Counted from the first letter of the stretch, positions 35,347 to 47,900 are shown. The stretch is 64,000 bases of DNA from Pantoea sp. 1.19 (GCF_001922585.1 NZ_MRBS01000001.1:496001-560000); one strand, 5' to 3'. Notes: generated by a model from the sequence alone, not told the origin. Program-made: numbers and translations.

Positions 35347-36138
35347 ATGACCCCTTCTGACCCGCTTGCCGACGGCGATGCTGCCGCCGCGCTCACGCTG
35401 TTTACCCAACGCGCGCCGCTGATCCACTGCCTGACTAACGAGGTGGTGCAGGCCTTGACGGCTAACGTGCTGCTGGCGCTCGGCGCATCGCCGGCAATGG
35501 TGGTGGCGCCGCAGGAGGTCGCCCAGTTCAGCGCGGTGGCTGACGCGCTGCTGATTAACGTCGGCACGCTGACCGCCGACCGCCGTGACAGTATGGCCGC
35601 CGCGGTGCGCGCCGCCCGCGCGCAGGGCACCCCGTGGGTGCTCGATCCGGTAGCGGCAGGCGCCCTGACGTTTCGCACCGATTTTTGTCGACAGCTGCTG
35701 CGCGAGGCGCCGGCGGCGATCCGCGGCAACGCGTCGGAAATACTGGCGCTGGCCGGAGAGGGCGCTGGCGGTCGCGGCGTTGACAGTCGGCATGATGCCG
35801 CCGACGCGCTGGCGGCGGCTCGCGACCTGGCGCGCCGCGTCAACACGGTGGTGGCGGTGACCGGTGAGGTGGATTATGTCACCGACGGCGAACGGCTGCT
35901 GCGCGTGCCGGGCGGATCGCCCCTGATGGCCCGGGTCACCGGCACCGGCTGCGCGCTGTCAGCGGTGGTCGCCGGTTTTTGCGCGCTGCCGGGCGACCGA
36001 CTGATCCTCGTGGCCAGCGCCTGCCGGGTGATGGCCGGAGCCGGTCAGCGCGCCGCCGCCGCCGCGCGCGGGCCGGGCAGCTTTCTGCCCGGGTTGGTGG
36101 ATGCGCTGTGGCAGGCGGCGCAGGCGGCCCAGGCATGA
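35347..36138 (+). CDS. thiM: hydroxyethylthiazole kinase ThiM
   Basis: 263 residues, normal for ThiM. It phosphorylates 4-methyl-5-(2-hydroxyethyl)thiazole for thiamine salvage. Family motifs: [65 protein letters not shown] and the C-terminal ATP/Mg site [21 protein letters not shown] lies before the ATG. It is behind the TPP riboswitch and overlaps thiD by ATGA. Confidence 0.95.
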   Translation: MTPSDPLADGDAAAALTLFTQRAPLIHCLTNEVVQALTANVLLALGASPAMVVAPQEVAQFSAVADALLINVGTLTADRRDSMAAAVRAARAQGTPWVLDPVAAGALTFRTDFCRQLLREAPAAIRGNASEILALAGEGAGGRGVDSRHDAADALAAARDLARRVNTVVAVTGEVDYVTDGERLLRVPGGSPLMARVTGTGCALSAVVAGFCALPGDRLILVASACRVMAGAGQRAAAAARGPGSFLPGLVDALWQAAQAAQA

Positions 36139-36935
36139 GCCCGGTGAACGCGTTGACCATCGCCGGCACCGATCCCAGCGGCGGGGCCGGTATTCAGGCC
36201 GACTTAAAGACGTTTTCCGCGCTGGGCGTTTACGCTACCAGCGTGGTCACCGCGCTGGTGGCGCAAAATACCCGCGGCGTGCAGTCGGTTTGTCGCGTAG
36301 CCCCGGCGTTCGTGCTCGCCCAGCTCGATTCGGTGCTAAGCGACGTGCGTATTGACAGCGTAAAAATCGGCATGCTGGCCGAGGCGGATATTGCGCTGGC
36401 GGTGGCGGAGCGGCTGCAGCAGGCGGCGCCGCGCTGGCGGGTGCTTGATACGGTAATGCTGGCGAAGAGCGGCGATGCGCTGTTGTCGCCATCGGCGGTG
36501 GCGGTGCTGCGCGATCGCCTGCTGCCGCTGGCCTCGATGGTGACGCCAAACTTGCCGGAAGCGGCGGCGCTGCTGGGCTGCGCACCGGCGGTCAATGAGC
36601 GGGAGATGCGCGCCCAGGGGCGCGCGCTGCTGGCGATGGGGGCGCAGGCGGTACTGATGAAAGGCGGCCACCTGCGTGACGATGAGAGCCCGGACTGGCT
36701 GCTGACCGCGGACGACGAGCGGCGTTTTACCGCCCCGCGGGTGGCCACGCGCCATACGCACGGCACGGGCTGTTCGCTGTCCTCGGCGCTGGCGGCGCTG
36801 CGCCCGCAGCGTGCGGACTGGGCGGAGACGGTGCGCGATGCCAAAGCCTGGCTGCAGGGGGCGCTGATACACGCCGATTCGCTGCGGGTTGGTAGCGGAC
36901 AGGGCCCGGTACACCACTTCTGGCGCTGGTGGTAA
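36135..36935 (+). CDS. thiD: bifunctional HMP kinase/HMP-P kinase ThiD
   Basis: 266 residues. It phosphorylates hydroxymethylpyrimidine to HMP-P and HMP-PP for thiamine synthesis. Motifs: [20 protein letters not shown] at the start, [34 protein letters not shown], and the catalytic anion hole [14 protein letters not shown] near residue 212. Translationally coupled to thiM (ATGA) and under the same TPP riboswitch. Confidence 0.95.
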   Translation: MSPVNALTIAGTDPSGGAGIQADLKTFSALGVYATSVVTALVAQNTRGVQSVCRVAPAFVLAQLDSVLSDVRIDSVKIGMLAEADIALAVAERLQQAAPRWRVLDTVMLAKSGDALLSPSAVAVLRDRLLPLASMVTPNLPEAAALLGCAPAVNEREMRAQGRALLAMGAQAVLMKGGHLRDDESPDWLLTADDERRFTAPRVATRHTHGTGCSLSSALAALRPQRADWAETVRDAKAWLQGALIHADSLRVGSGQGPVHHFWRWW

Positions 36936-37013
36936 CCCGCCGCCGGTGCCGTCAGGCCAGCAGACCGGCGCCGCGCCGCGCGGGCCGCGCCAGACGGCGC
37001 CCGGCGCGGCACA

Positions 37014-37916
37014 TCAGGCAATCAGCGGGCAGTCCGGCGGCAGCCGGCAGCGCAGGGCGTCCGGCAGAATCTCCATGCGAAAGTGGGTGCCACTCAGCGG
37101 CTCGCCGTCGAGGTTAAAGGTCATCTCGTGCGGGGCGGTGATCTCCAGCCACGGCAGCGAGGCGCGGACGATATTGGGGTTGTCATCATCGCCGCCAAAC
37201 AGCGAGTTGAGCAGCGTGGGCAGCAGCTCCTGCGCGGTAACGATACTCACCTCCAGCTGGCCATCATCGATCAGCGCATACGGACACAGACGCTGGCCGC
37301 CGCCCGCCTGGCGACCATTCCCAATCCCGATCACCAGCGCGTCGCCCTGCCAGTGAAAGCCGGGGCCGCGCAGCTCACAGCTGTCAGCCTTGAGCTGATC
37401 CATCCGCAGCAGGCCGTGCACGAAATAGGAGACACCGCCGAGCGCGGACTTCAGTTTTGCCGGCGTTTCGGTAGTAATGCGCGTACCGAAGCCGCCGGTC
37501 GCCATGTTGATGAAGTAGTGGTGATCATTCACCTTCGCCAGGTCCACCGGATACGCTTTGCCCTGAATGGCCAGCCGCAGGGCGTTCCCCATTTCCTGCG
37601 GGATGCCGACGCTGGTGGCGAAATCGTTGGCGGTCCCCAGCGGCAGAATGCCCAGCACCGGGCGTCGGGCGCTGTCGACACCGGCCAGCGCGCTGGCCAG
37701 CTCGTTGATGGTGCCGTCGCCGCCGCCGGCCACGACGGTACTGGCGCCGAGGGCGATCGCTTCCCCAAGGTAGCGGCCGGCATCGCCGTGCTCCCAGGTG
37801 ACCCGCACCTCAATGGGGAATCCCTCCTCGCGCAGGGCGTGTACGGCTTCGCGCAGCGCTTCGTGACCCGCACCTTTACCGTTAAGGATCAGCATGGTAA
37901 TTGCCTGATTGTCCAT
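37014..37916 (-). CDS. yegS: lipid kinase YegS
   Basis: 300-residue diacylglycerol-kinase-catalytic-fold lipid kinase. The nucleotide motif [17 protein letters not shown] lies near residues 62-78 and [11 protein letters not shown] at about 95. The C-terminal beta-sandwich contains NLDGEPLSG with the expected Asp-Gly-Glu. E. coli YegS (299 residues) phosphorylates phosphatidylglycerol in vitro. It is convergent with thiD across 78 bp and monocistronic. Confidence 0.93.
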   Translation of the reverse strand: MDNQAITMLILNGKGAGHEALREAVHALREEGFPIEVRVTWEHGDAGRYLGEAIALGASTVVAGGGDGTINELASALAGVDSARRPVLGILPLGTANDFATSVGIPQEMGNALRLAIQGKAYPVDLAKVNDHHYFINMATGGFGTRITTETPAKLKSALGGVSYFVHGLLRMDQLKADSCELRGPGFHWQGDALVIGIGNGRQAGGGQRLCPYALIDDGQLEVSIVTAQELLPTLLNSLFGGDDDNPNIVRASLPWLEITAPHEMTFNLDGEPLSGTHFRMEILPDALRCRLPPDCPLIA

Positions 37917-38201
37917 ATCAACTCTCTGTAGCTTCGGTGACCAGAATTGCCTGCCTGCGGCGCGCGGCCGTCAGGTTCAATCGGCAGGGATACAGGATTT
38001 TATAGCACATAAGCGGGACCAGCAGGACGGCGGCGACAAAACTCGGACAAAGAAACGCCCGCGCGGGGGAGCCGGGCGGGCTAATGAGGTGGTTCCTGTC
38101 GCAGATGCTGTTGATTATTGCTGATTGGAAGCCCGCGTATCATAACCAGATTGCTGCGGGCAGACCGTGATCCGATGCTAAAAAACGTTAACCTGTACAG
38201 G

Positions 38202-39503
38202 TTACGATGTTGCGGGCGCGCCGGGCAGATCGCGAATCAGCAGCGCGTACTCCAGGCTGACCTCCGCCGGCAGCGGGATCCATACCCGGTGGCCATCCCC
38301 GGGAGCAACGGCGGTCGCGGCCCCGCGCTCGCTGCACATAGACGCCAGCGTGAAGCGGAGGTTGCCGGCCGGCGTCATCAGCTCCAGCGTATCGCCAACG
38401 CTAAAGCGGTTCTTCACCGCCACCCGCGCGAGTCCGTCGCGCCGCTCGCCGGTCAGTTCGCCGACAAACTGCTGTCGCTCGGACTGTGAGTGGCCGGTGG
38501 CGTAATTTTGCAGGCTGTCATGCGTATGGCGGCGTAAAAATCCCTCGGTATAGCCCCGGTGCGCCAGCCCCTCCAGCGTGGTCAGCAGGGTGGGGTCGAA
38601 CGGCTTACCGGCGGCGGCATCGTCAATTGCCCGGCGATACACCTGTGCGGTGCGGGCACAGTAATAAAACGATTTGGTTCGCCCTTCAATTTTCAGCGAG
38701 CGTACGCCCATCTGGCTGAGTCGTTCTACGTGCGCCACGGCCCGCAGATCCTTTGAATTCATGATGTAGGTGCCGTGCTCATCTTCCAGTGCCGGCATCG
38801 CTTCGCCCGGCCGCTGCGCCTCTTCCAGCATAAAGATTCGGTCGGTTGGCTCATGTTGCTGCACGATGTTGCCGTTCTCATCCTGCTGACCGGGAGTGAC
38901 GCTGTACTGCCAGCGGCAGGCGTTGGTGCAGGTACCCTGATTGGGATCGCGTTTGTTCAGGTAACCGGAGAGCAGGCAGCGGCCGGAGTAGGCCATGCAC
39001 AGCGCACCGTGCACAAACACCTCCAGCTCCATCTCCGGCACCCGCTGGGCAATTTCGGCGATCTCCTCCAGCGACAGCTCGCGCGATAAAATCACCCGCG
39101 ACAGTCCCTGCTGCTGCCAGAATTTAACCGTGGCCCAGTTGACCGCATTGGCCTGCACCGAGAGGTGCACCGGCATCCGGGGGAAAGCCTCGCGTACCAG
39201 CATGATCAGGCCGGGATCGGACAGGATCAGCGCATCCGGCGCCAGGTCTATCACCGGCTGCAGATCGCGAATCACGGTGTTAAGCTTGGCGTTGTGCGGC
39301 GCGATATTCACCACCACGTAAAACCGTTTGCCCAGCGCGTGGGCCTCGTTGATGCCGATCGCCAGCGTTTCGAGGGTAAATTCGTTGTTACGCACGCGCA
39401 GGCTGTAGCGCGGCTGGCCGGCATAGACCGCGTCAGCACCGTAGGCAAAGGCGTAACGCATATTCTTCAGGGTGCCGGCGGGGGAGAGCAGTTCAGGCTT
39501 CAT
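38202..39503 (-). CDS. trhP: tRNA hydroxylation protein TrhP (YegQ), U32 family
   Basis: 433 residues, starting MKPELLSPAGTLKNMRYAFAYGADAVY, the standard U32 start. The family Fe-S/Cys cluster is visible in FVHGALCMAYSGRCLLSGYLNKRDPNQGTC (split here by motif: GALCMAYSGRC, then GTCTNACRW) and later KSFYYCARTAQVYR. E. coli TrhP/YegQ is known for prephenate-dependent 5-hydroxyuridine formation in tRNA wobble positions. The C-terminal beta-barrel (SVGDTLELMTPAGN) is present. E. coli's protein is about 20 residues longer. Confidence 0.92.
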   Translation of the reverse strand: MKPELLSPAGTLKNMRYAFAYGADAVYAGQPRYSLRVRNNEFTLETLAIGINEAHALGKRFYVVVNIAPHNAKLNTVIRDLQPVIDLAPDALILSDPGLIMLVREAFPRMPVHLSVQANAVNWATVKFWQQQGLSRVILSRELSLEEIAEIAQRVPEMELEVFVHGALCMAYSGRCLLSGYLNKRDPNQGTCTNACRWQYSVTPGQQDENGNIVQQHEPTDRIFMLEEAQRPGEAMPALEDEHGTYIMNSKDLRAVAHVERLSQMGVRSLKIEGRTKSFYYCARTAQVYRRAIDDAAAGKPFDPTLLTTLEGLAHRGYTEGFLRRHTHDSLQNYATGHSQSERQQFVGELTGERRDGLARVAVKNRFSVGDTLELMTPAGNLRFTLASMCSERGAATAVAPGDGHRVWIPLPAEVSLEYALLIRDLPGAPATS

Positions 39504-39614
39504 GGGATCTCATGCAGGTAGCGGGTGACTATGCGCGGCGCACGGCGCGCAGCGCAAAAACGCCCGGCAGGATAGCGCAGCACCCCGGTGTGCACTTTGC
39601 GTCAGATCAATCCG

Positions 39615-40319
39615 CTACCGTTTTTGGCAGGCGTCGGCCTCCCAGCGGTAGCCCATGCCGTACACCGCGCGAATAAACGGCTGGTCGGCATCCAGCGCCT
39701 CCAGTTTGCGGCGCAGATTTTTGATGTGGCTGTCGATGGTGCGGTCGGTGACCACCCGATAGTCATCGTACAGATGGTTCAGCAGCATCTCGCGCGAGAA
39801 TACCTTCCCCGGCTCCTGCGACAGCGTGCGCAGCAGGCGGAACTCCGCCGGGGTCAGATCCAGCGGCCGGTCGGCCCAGCTGGCGTGGAAGCGGCTTTCA
39901 TCAATGACCAGCAGGGATGCGGGAGCCGGCGCCCCGGTCGCGCGCTGCACGCGCTTCAAAATGGTTTTCACCCGGGCGACCACCTCGCGCGGGCTGAAGG
40001 GTTTACAGATGTAATCATCGGCCCCCAGTTCCAGTCCCAGCAGGCGATCGATCTCTTCGCTTTTGGCGGTGACCATGATCACCGGCAGTTCGGAGAAGCG
40101 GCGCAGTTCGCGGCATACCGTCAGCCCGTCCATGCCGGGCAGCATCAAATCGAGGATCAGCAGATCCGGCGGCGCGGCGCGCACGGCCTCGATAACCTCA
40201 TCGCCGCGCAGCAGATGCCGGGTGCGGTAGTTGGCCGCCTGCAGATAATCAATCAGGAGCTGACCGAGTTTGGGCTCATCCTCAACAATCAGGATCAGCG
40301 GAGCAGTTGCGTCGTTCAT
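39615..40319 (-). CDS. baeR: response regulator BaeR
   Basis: 234-residue OmpR-type response regulator. The receiver domain has the phospho-acceptor Asp in [14 protein letters not shown], acidic pocket VEDEPKLG, and Lys in [11 protein letters not shown]. The winged helix ends with [20 protein letters not shown] and YGMGYRWE. It controls mdtABC in response to envelope stress and toxic compounds. It is 15 nt after baeS, in the order mdtABC-baeS-baeR of E. coli. Confidence 0.94.
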   Translation of the reverse strand: MNDATAPLILIVEDEPKLGQLLIDYLQAANYRTRHLLRGDEVIEAVRAAPPDLLILDLMLPGMDGLTVCRELRRFSELPVIMVTAKSEEIDRLLGLELGADDYICKPFSPREVVARVKTILKRVQRATGAPAPASLLVIDESRFHASWADRPLDLTPAEFRLLRTLSQEPGKVFSREMLLNHLYDDYRVVTDRTIDSHIKNLRRKLEALDADQPFIRAVYGMGYRWEADACQKR

Positions 40320-40334
40320 GCGGTTTCACTGGCT

Positions 40335-41723
40335 TCAGAGCGGAATGTCTGTCGGCAAGTGTAACACAATCAGCAGCCCGCCCCGCTCGGAGTGCTCTGC
40401 TTTGATGCTGCCGCTGTGCGCCTCAACAATGTTCTGGCAGATAGCCAGCCCGAGTCCGGAGCCGCCGCTGGCGCGGCTGCGCGAACCCTCCGCGCGGTAA
40501 AAGCGCTCGAAGATGTGCTGCCGCTGCGCGTCGTCAACCCCGGGCGCGGTGTCGTCAAACAGCAGCGTGATGCCCTGCGGGTCTGGTCGCAGACGGATAG
40601 TTAACCCACCGCCGGCGTCGGTATAACGCAGGCTGTTCTCCAGCAGGTTGCTAAACAGCTGCATCAGCCGATCGGCATCGCCAAACAGCGGCGCCCGCGG
40701 CGGCAGATCCAGCGTCAGACTCAGCCCGCGGTCGGCAAAGCGGCTGCGGAAGCTGCCGGCAACCAGTTCAAGCAGCGCCACCGCGTCAATCGGCGCTTTA
40801 CGGTAGGCCAGCGCGCCCTCATCGGAGAGCGACAGCTGATGGAGATCGTCCACCAGCTTACTAAGAAGCCCGACCTCGGCCTGCAGCGAGCCGATCGCCT
40901 CGGGGCTCAGCTGACGGACGCCGTCCTGCATCGCCTCCAGTTCGCCGCGCAGAATGGCCAGCGGCGTGCGCAGCTCGTGGGAGATATCGGCCATGAAGGC
41001 GCGGCGCATGCGTTCGTTTTTTTCCAGCGTCCCGGCGAGGCGATTAAAGTCCTGTGCCAGCCGCCCCAGCTCATCACGGCTGCTGACCGCCACCCGGCTG
41101 GCGTAGTCGCCCGCCGCCAGCCGCCGCGTGCCCTCCACCAGCCGCTTCACCGGGGCCAGCAGGCCGCGCGACAGCAGCCAGGTGACCGCCGCCGCCAGCA
41201 GCGTCGATAAGCCCACGATCAGCCAGCTGGTCCGGCGCTGCTGCTGGTCAAAATGGATATCGGTGCTGCGGGTCAGCCGCTCCGGCGGCGCGCTGACGAT
41301 CCAGCCGACCACCCGGCCATCGTCAAGGGCAATATCGTGGCGGATACCGTCCGGCGGCAGCGGCCCGCGCGGTCCGACCATCACCCGAAAGCGATCATCG
41401 AGCACCCAAAACTGCGTACGCCAGCCGTGCGGCGGCAGCGGTTTGTTGCCGTCGGGGTTCTGATCAAACGAGCGCATCATCTGCCATACCAGCCGCTCGT
41501 TACGGCGTAAAAAGTCCCAGCTGCCGTGATCCTGGTACTGATCGGCCAGCGCGTCGCTGAGCATGGCCACCCGCTGCTCATTGCCGAGCCGGATATAGTC
41601 GATAAAGCCGCGCTCGAAGCTGAGGCGGACGCCCCAGTGCATGATCGCCAGCAGCAGCAGGCAGGTGGTAAAAATGGCCAGAAACAGCTTGGCACTGATG
41701 CCGGGGCGCAGTTTTTGTATCAA
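40335..41723 (-). CDS. baeS: sensor histidine kinase BaeS
   Basis: 462 residues. TM1 near the N-terminus (LFLAIFTTCLLLLAIMHWG), a periplasmic sensor, TM2 (LIVGLSTLLAAAVTWLLS), HAMP, then HisKA with the phospho-His in MADISHELRTPLAIL and an ATPase domain with NLLENSLRY (N box) and SGGSGLGLAIC (G2). It phosphorylates BaeR. E. coli BaeS is 467 residues. Confidence 0.94.
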   Translation of the reverse strand: MIQKLRPGISAKLFLAIFTTCLLLLAIMHWGVRLSFERGFIDYIRLGNEQRVAMLSDALADQYQDHGSWDFLRRNERLVWQMMRSFDQNPDGNKPLPPHGWRTQFWVLDDRFRVMVGPRGPLPPDGIRHDIALDDGRVVGWIVSAPPERLTRSTDIHFDQQQRRTSWLIVGLSTLLAAAVTWLLSRGLLAPVKRLVEGTRRLAAGDYASRVAVSSRDELGRLAQDFNRLAGTLEKNERMRRAFMADISHELRTPLAILRGELEAMQDGVRQLSPEAIGSLQAEVGLLSKLVDDLHQLSLSDEGALAYRKAPIDAVALLELVAGSFRSRFADRGLSLTLDLPPRAPLFGDADRLMQLFSNLLENSLRYTDAGGGLTIRLRPDPQGITLLFDDTAPGVDDAQRQHIFERFYRAEGSRSRASGGSGLGLAICQNIVEAHSGSIKAEHSERGGLLIVLHLPTDIPL

Positions 41724-41898
41724 GGACGTTCACTCCTGCGGCTAAAGAGGGATTCAGGGCGGCGCGCACGGGGTAGCCGTAACCCCTTACGCGGGCCGCG
41801 CCAGCGGTCAGTGCGGCCACGCACCGCGACCGCTGGCCGCCCGCATCGGCGCGGGCGACGTCCCGCGCGGCGGGGCGGTTTATTCACCGTCGCGCCGG
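41724..41898. other. 175-bp gap where E. coli carries mdtD
   Basis: GC-rich spacer between baeS and mdtC. E. coli has mdtD (an MFS gene of about 1.4 kb) at this position. No mdtD fragment could be recognised in the spacer, so the loss looks complete. Confidence 0.6.
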
Positions 41899-44800
41899 TT
41901 ATCCGCTGACGCTCGCCGGACGGCGCCGCGGGCGTCGACGCAGCTTATCCATATACAGATACACCACCGGCGTGGTGTAGAGCGTCAACAGCTGACTCAT
42001 CACCAGCCCGCCGGCAATGGTTATCCCCAGCGGCTGGCGGATCTCGGCGCCGTCGCCGCTGGCCAGTACCAGCGGCAGTGCGCCCAGCAGCGCCGCGAGG
42101 GTGGTCATCATAATTGGCCGGAAACGCAGCAGGCAGGCCTGGAAGATCGCCTCGTGCGGCGTCAAATGGCCGTGGCGCTCGGCATCCAGCGCAAAATCAA
42201 CCATCATAATGGCGTTTTTCTTCACGATACCAATCAGCAGTAAAATACCGATGAGCGCAATCAGGCTGAAGGGCGCAGAAAACATCTCCAGCGCCAGCAG
42301 CGCCCCGACGCCCGCCGAGGGCAGGGTGGACAAAATGGTCAGCGGATGGACGTAGCTCTCATACAGGATGCCCAGCACGATATACACGGTGGCGATCGCG
42401 GCAAGGATCAGCCACAGCTGGCTGCTCTGGGTTTGCTGGAACAGCTGGGCGGTGCCGGCAAAGCTGCCGCGCACGCTGGCGGGCACGCCCAGCCCGACCA
42501 TCGCCCGATCAATCGCCGCGGAAGCCTGCGACAGCGAAACCCCTTCCGGCAGGTTAAAGGAGAGGGTCGAGGCGGCGTCCAGCCCCTCATGGTTGACCGA
42601 CAGCGGCGCGTTGGCCGGCTGCCAGCGGGCAAAGTAAGCGAGCGGAATCGCCTTGCCGTCGCGGTTAACCACAAACATCTGATCGAGGGCGCTGGCATCC
42701 CGGGCGTAGCGCGGATCGACCTCCATGACCACCTTATACTGATTAAGCGGTTGATAGATGGTGGAGATTTGCCGCTGGCCGAAGGCGTTGTTCAACAGCG
42801 TATTCGCCGCCGATACGTCGATACCCAGTCGCGCCATGCTGTCGCGATCGTAAGTCAGCGCCAGCTCGGCGCCATTATCCTGCTGATCGGAGTTGACGTC
42901 CGCCAGCTCCGGCAGGGCCGCCAGCGCGGTGCGGATTATCGGCTCCCAGCGGCGCAGGGCATCCAGATCGTCCGACAGCAGGCTGTACTGGTAGCCGGCG
43001 TTAGACTGGCGGCCACCAAAGCGTAAATCCTGCACGGCCATGAGAAACAGGCTGGCGCCCGGCTCCTTCGCCAGCTTGCCGCGCAGCCGGCCGATGACCT
43101 GCTGGGCGGTTTCGCTGCGCTGGCCGAGCGGCTTTAAGGCGATAAACATCGACCCGCTATTGGTACGCGATCCGCCGGTAAAGCCCACTACGCTCTCCAC
43201 CGCCGGATCGTCACGCACGATGGTCATAAAATCCTGCAGTTTGCCGCGCATCGCCTGAAACGAGATGCTCTGATCGGCCTGGATAAAGCCCATCAGCCGT
43301 CCGGTATCCTGTTCGGGGAAAAAGGTCTTCGGGATGGTCATGTACAGGTGGACGCTCAGGCCGACGGTGGCCAGCAGCAGCAGCAGCGTCCAGCGGCGGT
43401 GGTTCAGCACGACGCGCAGCGTACGCGCATAGCCCTGCTCGAGGTAGGTAAGCAGCCGGCCGACACCGCGGTTGCGCGGTTGCGCACGCGGTGGCTGCGG
43501 CTTCAAGAGGCGGGCGCACATCATCGGCGTCAGGGTGACCGAGATCAACAGCGAGATAGCAATCGCCACCGACAGCGTCACGGCAAATTCGCGAAACAGC
43601 CGGCCGACCAGTCCGCCCATAAACAGCAGCGGGATAAACACCGCAATCAGCGATATGCTCATCGACAGGACGGTAAAGCCCACCTCACGCACCCCCTGCA
43701 GAGCGGCCTGCAGCGGCTTCATGCCGGCTTCAACATGGCGGGCGATATTCTCCAGCACCACGATGGCATCGTCGACCACGAAACCGGTGGCAATGGTCAG
43801 CGCCATCAGCGACAGGGTATTCAGGCTGAAGCCGCACAGGTACATGGCGGCAAAGGTGCCCAGCAGCGACACCGGTACGGCGATGGCCGGGATCAGCGTC
43901 GCGCGGCCGGAGCGCAAAAAGACAAACACGACCAGGATAACCAGCACCACGGCGATCGCCAGCGACTGTTCTACTTCCGCCAGCGAGGCGCGAATGGTCG
44001 GCGAGCGATCCTGGGCAATCGCCAAATCAATCGCCGCCGGAATGGTCTCGCGCAGCGCCGGCATCCGCGCGCGGATGCGATCCACGGTATCAATGATGTT
44101 GGCTTCCGGGGTTTTACGCACCAGCAGCAAGATGGCCGGTTTCCCGCTGGCCATCCCGGCGTTGCGCACGTCTTGCACGGAATCGGTGACGGTAGCGACG
44201 TCGCGCAGCCGTACGGCGGCGCCGTCGCGGTAGTGCACCACCAGCGGCTGATACGCGCTGGCGGTCTTCAGTTCGTCGTTGGTTTTGAGCTGCCAGCGCT
44301 GCTGCCCATCCTCTACCGCCCCCTGCGGCTTACGCACGTTGGCGGCGGCGATCGCCTGGCGGATCGCATCCAGCGACACCCCCTGATTAAACAGCGCCTG
44401 CGGATTGAGATCGACCCGCACCGCCGGCAGCGAGCTGCCGCCGACCGACACGTCGCCCACGCCGTCGGTCTGCGCCAGCGTCTGCGCCAGCTGGGTGGAG
44501 GCAAAGTCATACAGCTGGCCGGGGGAGTAGGTATCCGAGGTCAGCGTCAGGATCATGATCGGCGCGTCGGAGGGGTTGGCCTTACGGTAGGTTGGACGGC
44601 TGGGCATGCCGCTCGGCAGCAGACTCTGCGCCGCATTGATCGCCGCCTGCACGTCGCGCGCCGCGCCGTTGATGTCGCGGTCAAAATCAAACACCAAAAT
44701 AATGCGCGTGCTGCCAAGCGAGCTGGTGGAGGTCATTTCGCTGACGCCGGCGATGCGCCCCAGCGAACGCTCCAGCGGCGTCGCCACCGACGAAGCCATG

Positions 44801-44973
44801 GTTTCCGGCGAGGCCCCGGGCAGCGAGGCGCTGACCATGATCACCGGAAAATCGACCTGCGGCAGCGGCGCGACCGGCAGCAGGCGGAACCCCAGCGCGC
44901 CGGCCAGCGCGATGGCCAGCGTCAGCAGAAGGGTTGCCACCGGGCGGTGAATAAACAGCGCAAAAAATCTCAC
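41899..44973 (-). CDS. mdtC: RND efflux pump subunit MdtC
   Basis: 1024-residue RND transporter (E. coli MdtC 1025). It starts [21 protein letters not shown] and has the usual twelve membrane segments and large periplasmic loops. The proton-relay Asp pair is in [13 protein letters not shown] (TM4). It forms a heteromultimer with MdtB, a hallmark of this pump. It starts 4 nt inside the mdtB stop (ATGA type). MdtABC exports bile salts, novobiocin and metal-stress compounds in E. coli; in Erwinia it has been linked to resistance to plant phenolics. Confidence 0.95.
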   Translation of the reverse strand: MRFFALFIHRPVATLLLTLAIALAGALGFRLLPVAPLPQVDFPVIMVSASLPGASPETMASSVATPLERSLGRIAGVSEMTSTSSLGSTRIILVFDFDRDINGAARDVQAAINAAQSLLPSGMPSRPTYRKANPSDAPIMILTLTSDTYSPGQLYDFASTQLAQTLAQTDGVGDVSVGGSSLPAVRVDLNPQALFNQGVSLDAIRQAIAAANVRKPQGAVEDGQQRWQLKTNDELKTASAYQPLVVHYRDGAAVRLRDVATVTDSVQDVRNAGMASGKPAILLLVRKTPEANIIDTVDRIRARMPALRETIPAAIDLAIAQDRSPTIRASLAEVEQSLAIAVVLVILVVFVFLRSGRATLIPAIAVPVSLLGTFAAMYLCGFSLNTLSLMALTIATGFVVDDAIVVLENIARHVEAGMKPLQAALQGVREVGFTVLSMSISLIAVFIPLLFMGGLVGRLFREFAVTLSVAIAISLLISVTLTPMMCARLLKPQPPRAQPRNRGVGRLLTYLEQGYARTLRVVLNHRRWTLLLLLATVGLSVHLYMTIPKTFFPEQDTGRLMGFIQADQSISFQAMRGKLQDFMTIVRDDPAVESVVGFTGGSRTNSGSMFIALKPLGQRSETAQQVIGRLRGKLAKEPGASLFLMAVQDLRFGGRQSNAGYQYSLLSDDLDALRRWEPIIRTALAALPELADVNSDQQDNGAELALTYDRDSMARLGIDVSAANTLLNNAFGQRQISTIYQPLNQYKVVMEVDPRYARDASALDQMFVVNRDGKAIPLAYFARWQPANAPLSVNHEGLDAASTLSFNLPEGVSLSQASAAIDRAMVGLGVPASVRGSFAGTAQLFQQTQSSQLWLILAAIATVYIVLGILYESYVHPLTILSTLPSAGVGALLALEMFSAPFSLIALIGILLLIGIVKKNAIMMVDFALDAERHGHLTPHEAIFQACLLRFRPIMMTTLAALLGALPLVLASGDGAEIRQPLGITIAGGLVMSQLLTLYTTPVVYLYMDKLRRRPRRRPASVSG

Positions 44974-47900
44974 TCCGCCTCCTTCTGCCGCAGGCGGCCG
45001 CGGGTGGCGCGCGCCAGGCGATCAAACAGCAGGTAGATCACCGGGGTTGTAAACAGCGTCAGCACCTGGCTTAGGATCAGTCCCCCGACCATGGCGATGC
45101 CCAACGGCTGGCGCAGTTCGGCGCCCACGCCCTGGCTCAGCATCAGCGGCAGCGCGCCCAGCAGCGCCGCCAGCGTGGTCATCAGGATGGGACGAAAGCG
45201 CAGCAGGCAGGCCTGCCGGATCGCTTCGTCGGGCGTCATGCCCTGCTCGCGCTCGGCCGCCAGCGCAAAGTCGATCATCATGATGGCATTTTTTTTCACG
45301 ATCCCGATCAGCAGGATAATGCCGATGATGGCGATCACGTCCAGCTCGCTGCCGCTCAGCATCAGCGCCAGCAGTGCGCCGACGCCGGCGGTCGGCAGGG
45401 TCGAGAGGATAGTGATCGGGTGAATAAAGCTCTCATACAGTATCCCGAGCACGATATACATCGTCACGATCGCCGCGACGATCAGCCAGACCGTGTTGCC
45501 CAGCGCCGCCTGGAAGGCGAGGGTGCTCCCCTGGAAGGCGGTCAGGATATCCGCGGGCATTGCCAGCCGCTGCTCGGCCGCGGTAATGGCATTCACCGCG
45601 TCTTCCAGCGCGTAGCCCGGCGCCACGTTAAAGGAGAAGGTCGTCGACGGAAACTGGTCGAGATGGTTAATGGTCAGCGCCCCGTGGCGCTGCTCCACCT
45701 GCGCCAGCGTGCTGAGCGGCACCATCGCCCCGTCACTGCCGGTCAGGCGGATGCTGTCCAGCGCCGCCAGCCCCGGGGTTTCGCGGCTGTCCTGCTCCAG
45801 CACCACCCGGTACTGGCTGGACTGGGTGTAAATCGTGGAGATCAGCCGCTGGCCAAAGGCGTTGTACAGCGCGTTGTCGATGTCGGCCAGGCTGATGCCG
45901 AGGCGCGCCGCGTTATCGCGGTCGACGCGAATAAAGGCCTCCAGCCCCTGATCCTGCCAGTCACTGCTCACCTCTTGTAGTTGCGGCAGGGCACGCAGCT
46001 CGCTCAGCAGGGCCGGCACCCAGTGCCCAAGGGCATCGAGCGATCCGGCCTGCAGGGTAAACTGATAAGGGGTGCGGCTGACGCTGGTATCGATGGTCAG
46101 GTCCTGCACCGGCTGCAGCCACAGTTCAATGCCCGGCAGCGCGTCGCTCTGCCGCTGCAGGCGGGCGATCACCGCGGGGATACGATCCTCGCGCTGGTCC
46201 AGCGGCTTCAGATTAATTTGCAGCCGTCCGCTGTTCAACGCCGGGTTGGTGCCGTCAACGCCGACGTACGAGGTGACGCTCTCCACCGCCGGATCGCGCA
46301 TGATAACCGAGACCACCTGGCGCTGCCGGTCGGCCATGCTGGCGAATGACACGCTCTGCGGCGCCTGTACGGTGCCCTGAATAATGCCGTTATCCTGCTG
46401 CGGGAAAAAGCCTTTCGGGATCCACAGCCACAGCAGCACGGTCAGCGCCAGCGTGCCGAGCGCGACGCCGAGCGTCAGCCACGGGTGCCGTAATACGCGG
46501 TTCAGCAGCTGACCGTAGCGGGCAATCACCCGGGCGAAAAACGCCTCGCTGGCGCGCGAGAAGCGGTTCTGCCGGCGCAGAGCGTCGTGGCTCAGCATCC
46601 GCGCGCACATCATCGGCGTCAGCGTGAGCGAAACGATAGCGGAGATAAGGATCGCCACCGCCAGGGTCACGGCGAATTCGCGGAACAGCCGGCCCACCAC
46701 ATCGCCCATAAACAGCAGCGGGATCAGCACCGCAATCAGTGAAAAGGTCAGGGAGATGATGGTAAAGCCGATTTCGCCGGCGCCCTTCAGCGCGGCGGCC
46801 AGCGGCTTTTCCCCTTTTTCGATATAGCGCGAGATGTTTTCGATCACCACAATCGCGTCATCGACCACAAAACCGGTGGCGATGGTCAGCGCCATCAGGG
46901 TCAGGTTATTGATCGAGAAATCCAGGAACACCATCACCGCAAAGGTGCCTACCAGCGACAGCGGCACCGCCACCGCCGGAATGATGGTGGCCGGCACGTT
47001 GCGTAAAAACAGATAGATAATCATCACCACCAGCGCCATCGCCAGCATCAGCTCATGCTGAGTGTCGCTGACCGACGCGCGAATGTTGGTGGTGCGATCG
47101 GAGAGAACCTTCACGGTAACCGATTTCGGCAGCGACGCGGTCAGCGACGGCAGCAGCTGACGAAGGGTGTCGGCGGTGCTGATGATGTTGGCTCCCGGCT
47201 GGCGCTGCACGGTGATCACAATCGCCTGCTGGCGATTGGCCCAGGCGCCCAGCCAGCTGTTTTCCGCCCCCGGCTCCACGCTGGCCACGTCGCGCAGCCG
47301 TACCGGTGCGCCGTTCTGGTAGGCCACAATCAGCTGGCGATAGCCCTCGGCGGACTTCAGCTGATCGTTCGCCGACAGGGTAATGGCGCGCTCCGGGCCA
47401 TCCAGGCTGCCCTTGGCCGAGTTGACGTTGGCCTCGCTGATGGCGGTCCGTACCGCCTCGCTGTCCAGCCCGCGCGCCGCCAGCGCCTGGGCATTCATTT
47501 TCACCCGTACCGCCGGGCGCTGCCCGCCGGCCAGCGTCACCAGGCCCACGCCGGAGACCTGAGAAAGCTTCTGCGCCACCCGCGTCTCGACCATGTCCTG
47601 CACCTGCGTCATCGGCACGGCATCGGAGGTGACCGCCAGGGTCATGATCGGCGGATCGGCCGGGTTCACTTTATTGTATACCGGCGGATTGGGCAGATCG
47701 TTCGGTAGCAGGTTGGTGGCGGCATTGATCGCCGCCTGCACTTCCTGTTCCGCGACGTCGAGCGGCAGGGTCAGCTGAAACTGCAGGGTCACCACCGAGG
47801 CGCCGCCCGAGCTCTGCGACGCCATCTGCTTCAGCCCGGACATCTGGCCAAACTGGCGCTCCAGCGGCGCGGTGATGGCTGAGGTGATCACATCCGGGCT

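Noticed and set aside
43348-45036. 562-codon plus frame opposite mdtC
   Set aside because: Antisense shadow, rich in Gln/Arg/His with no domain.
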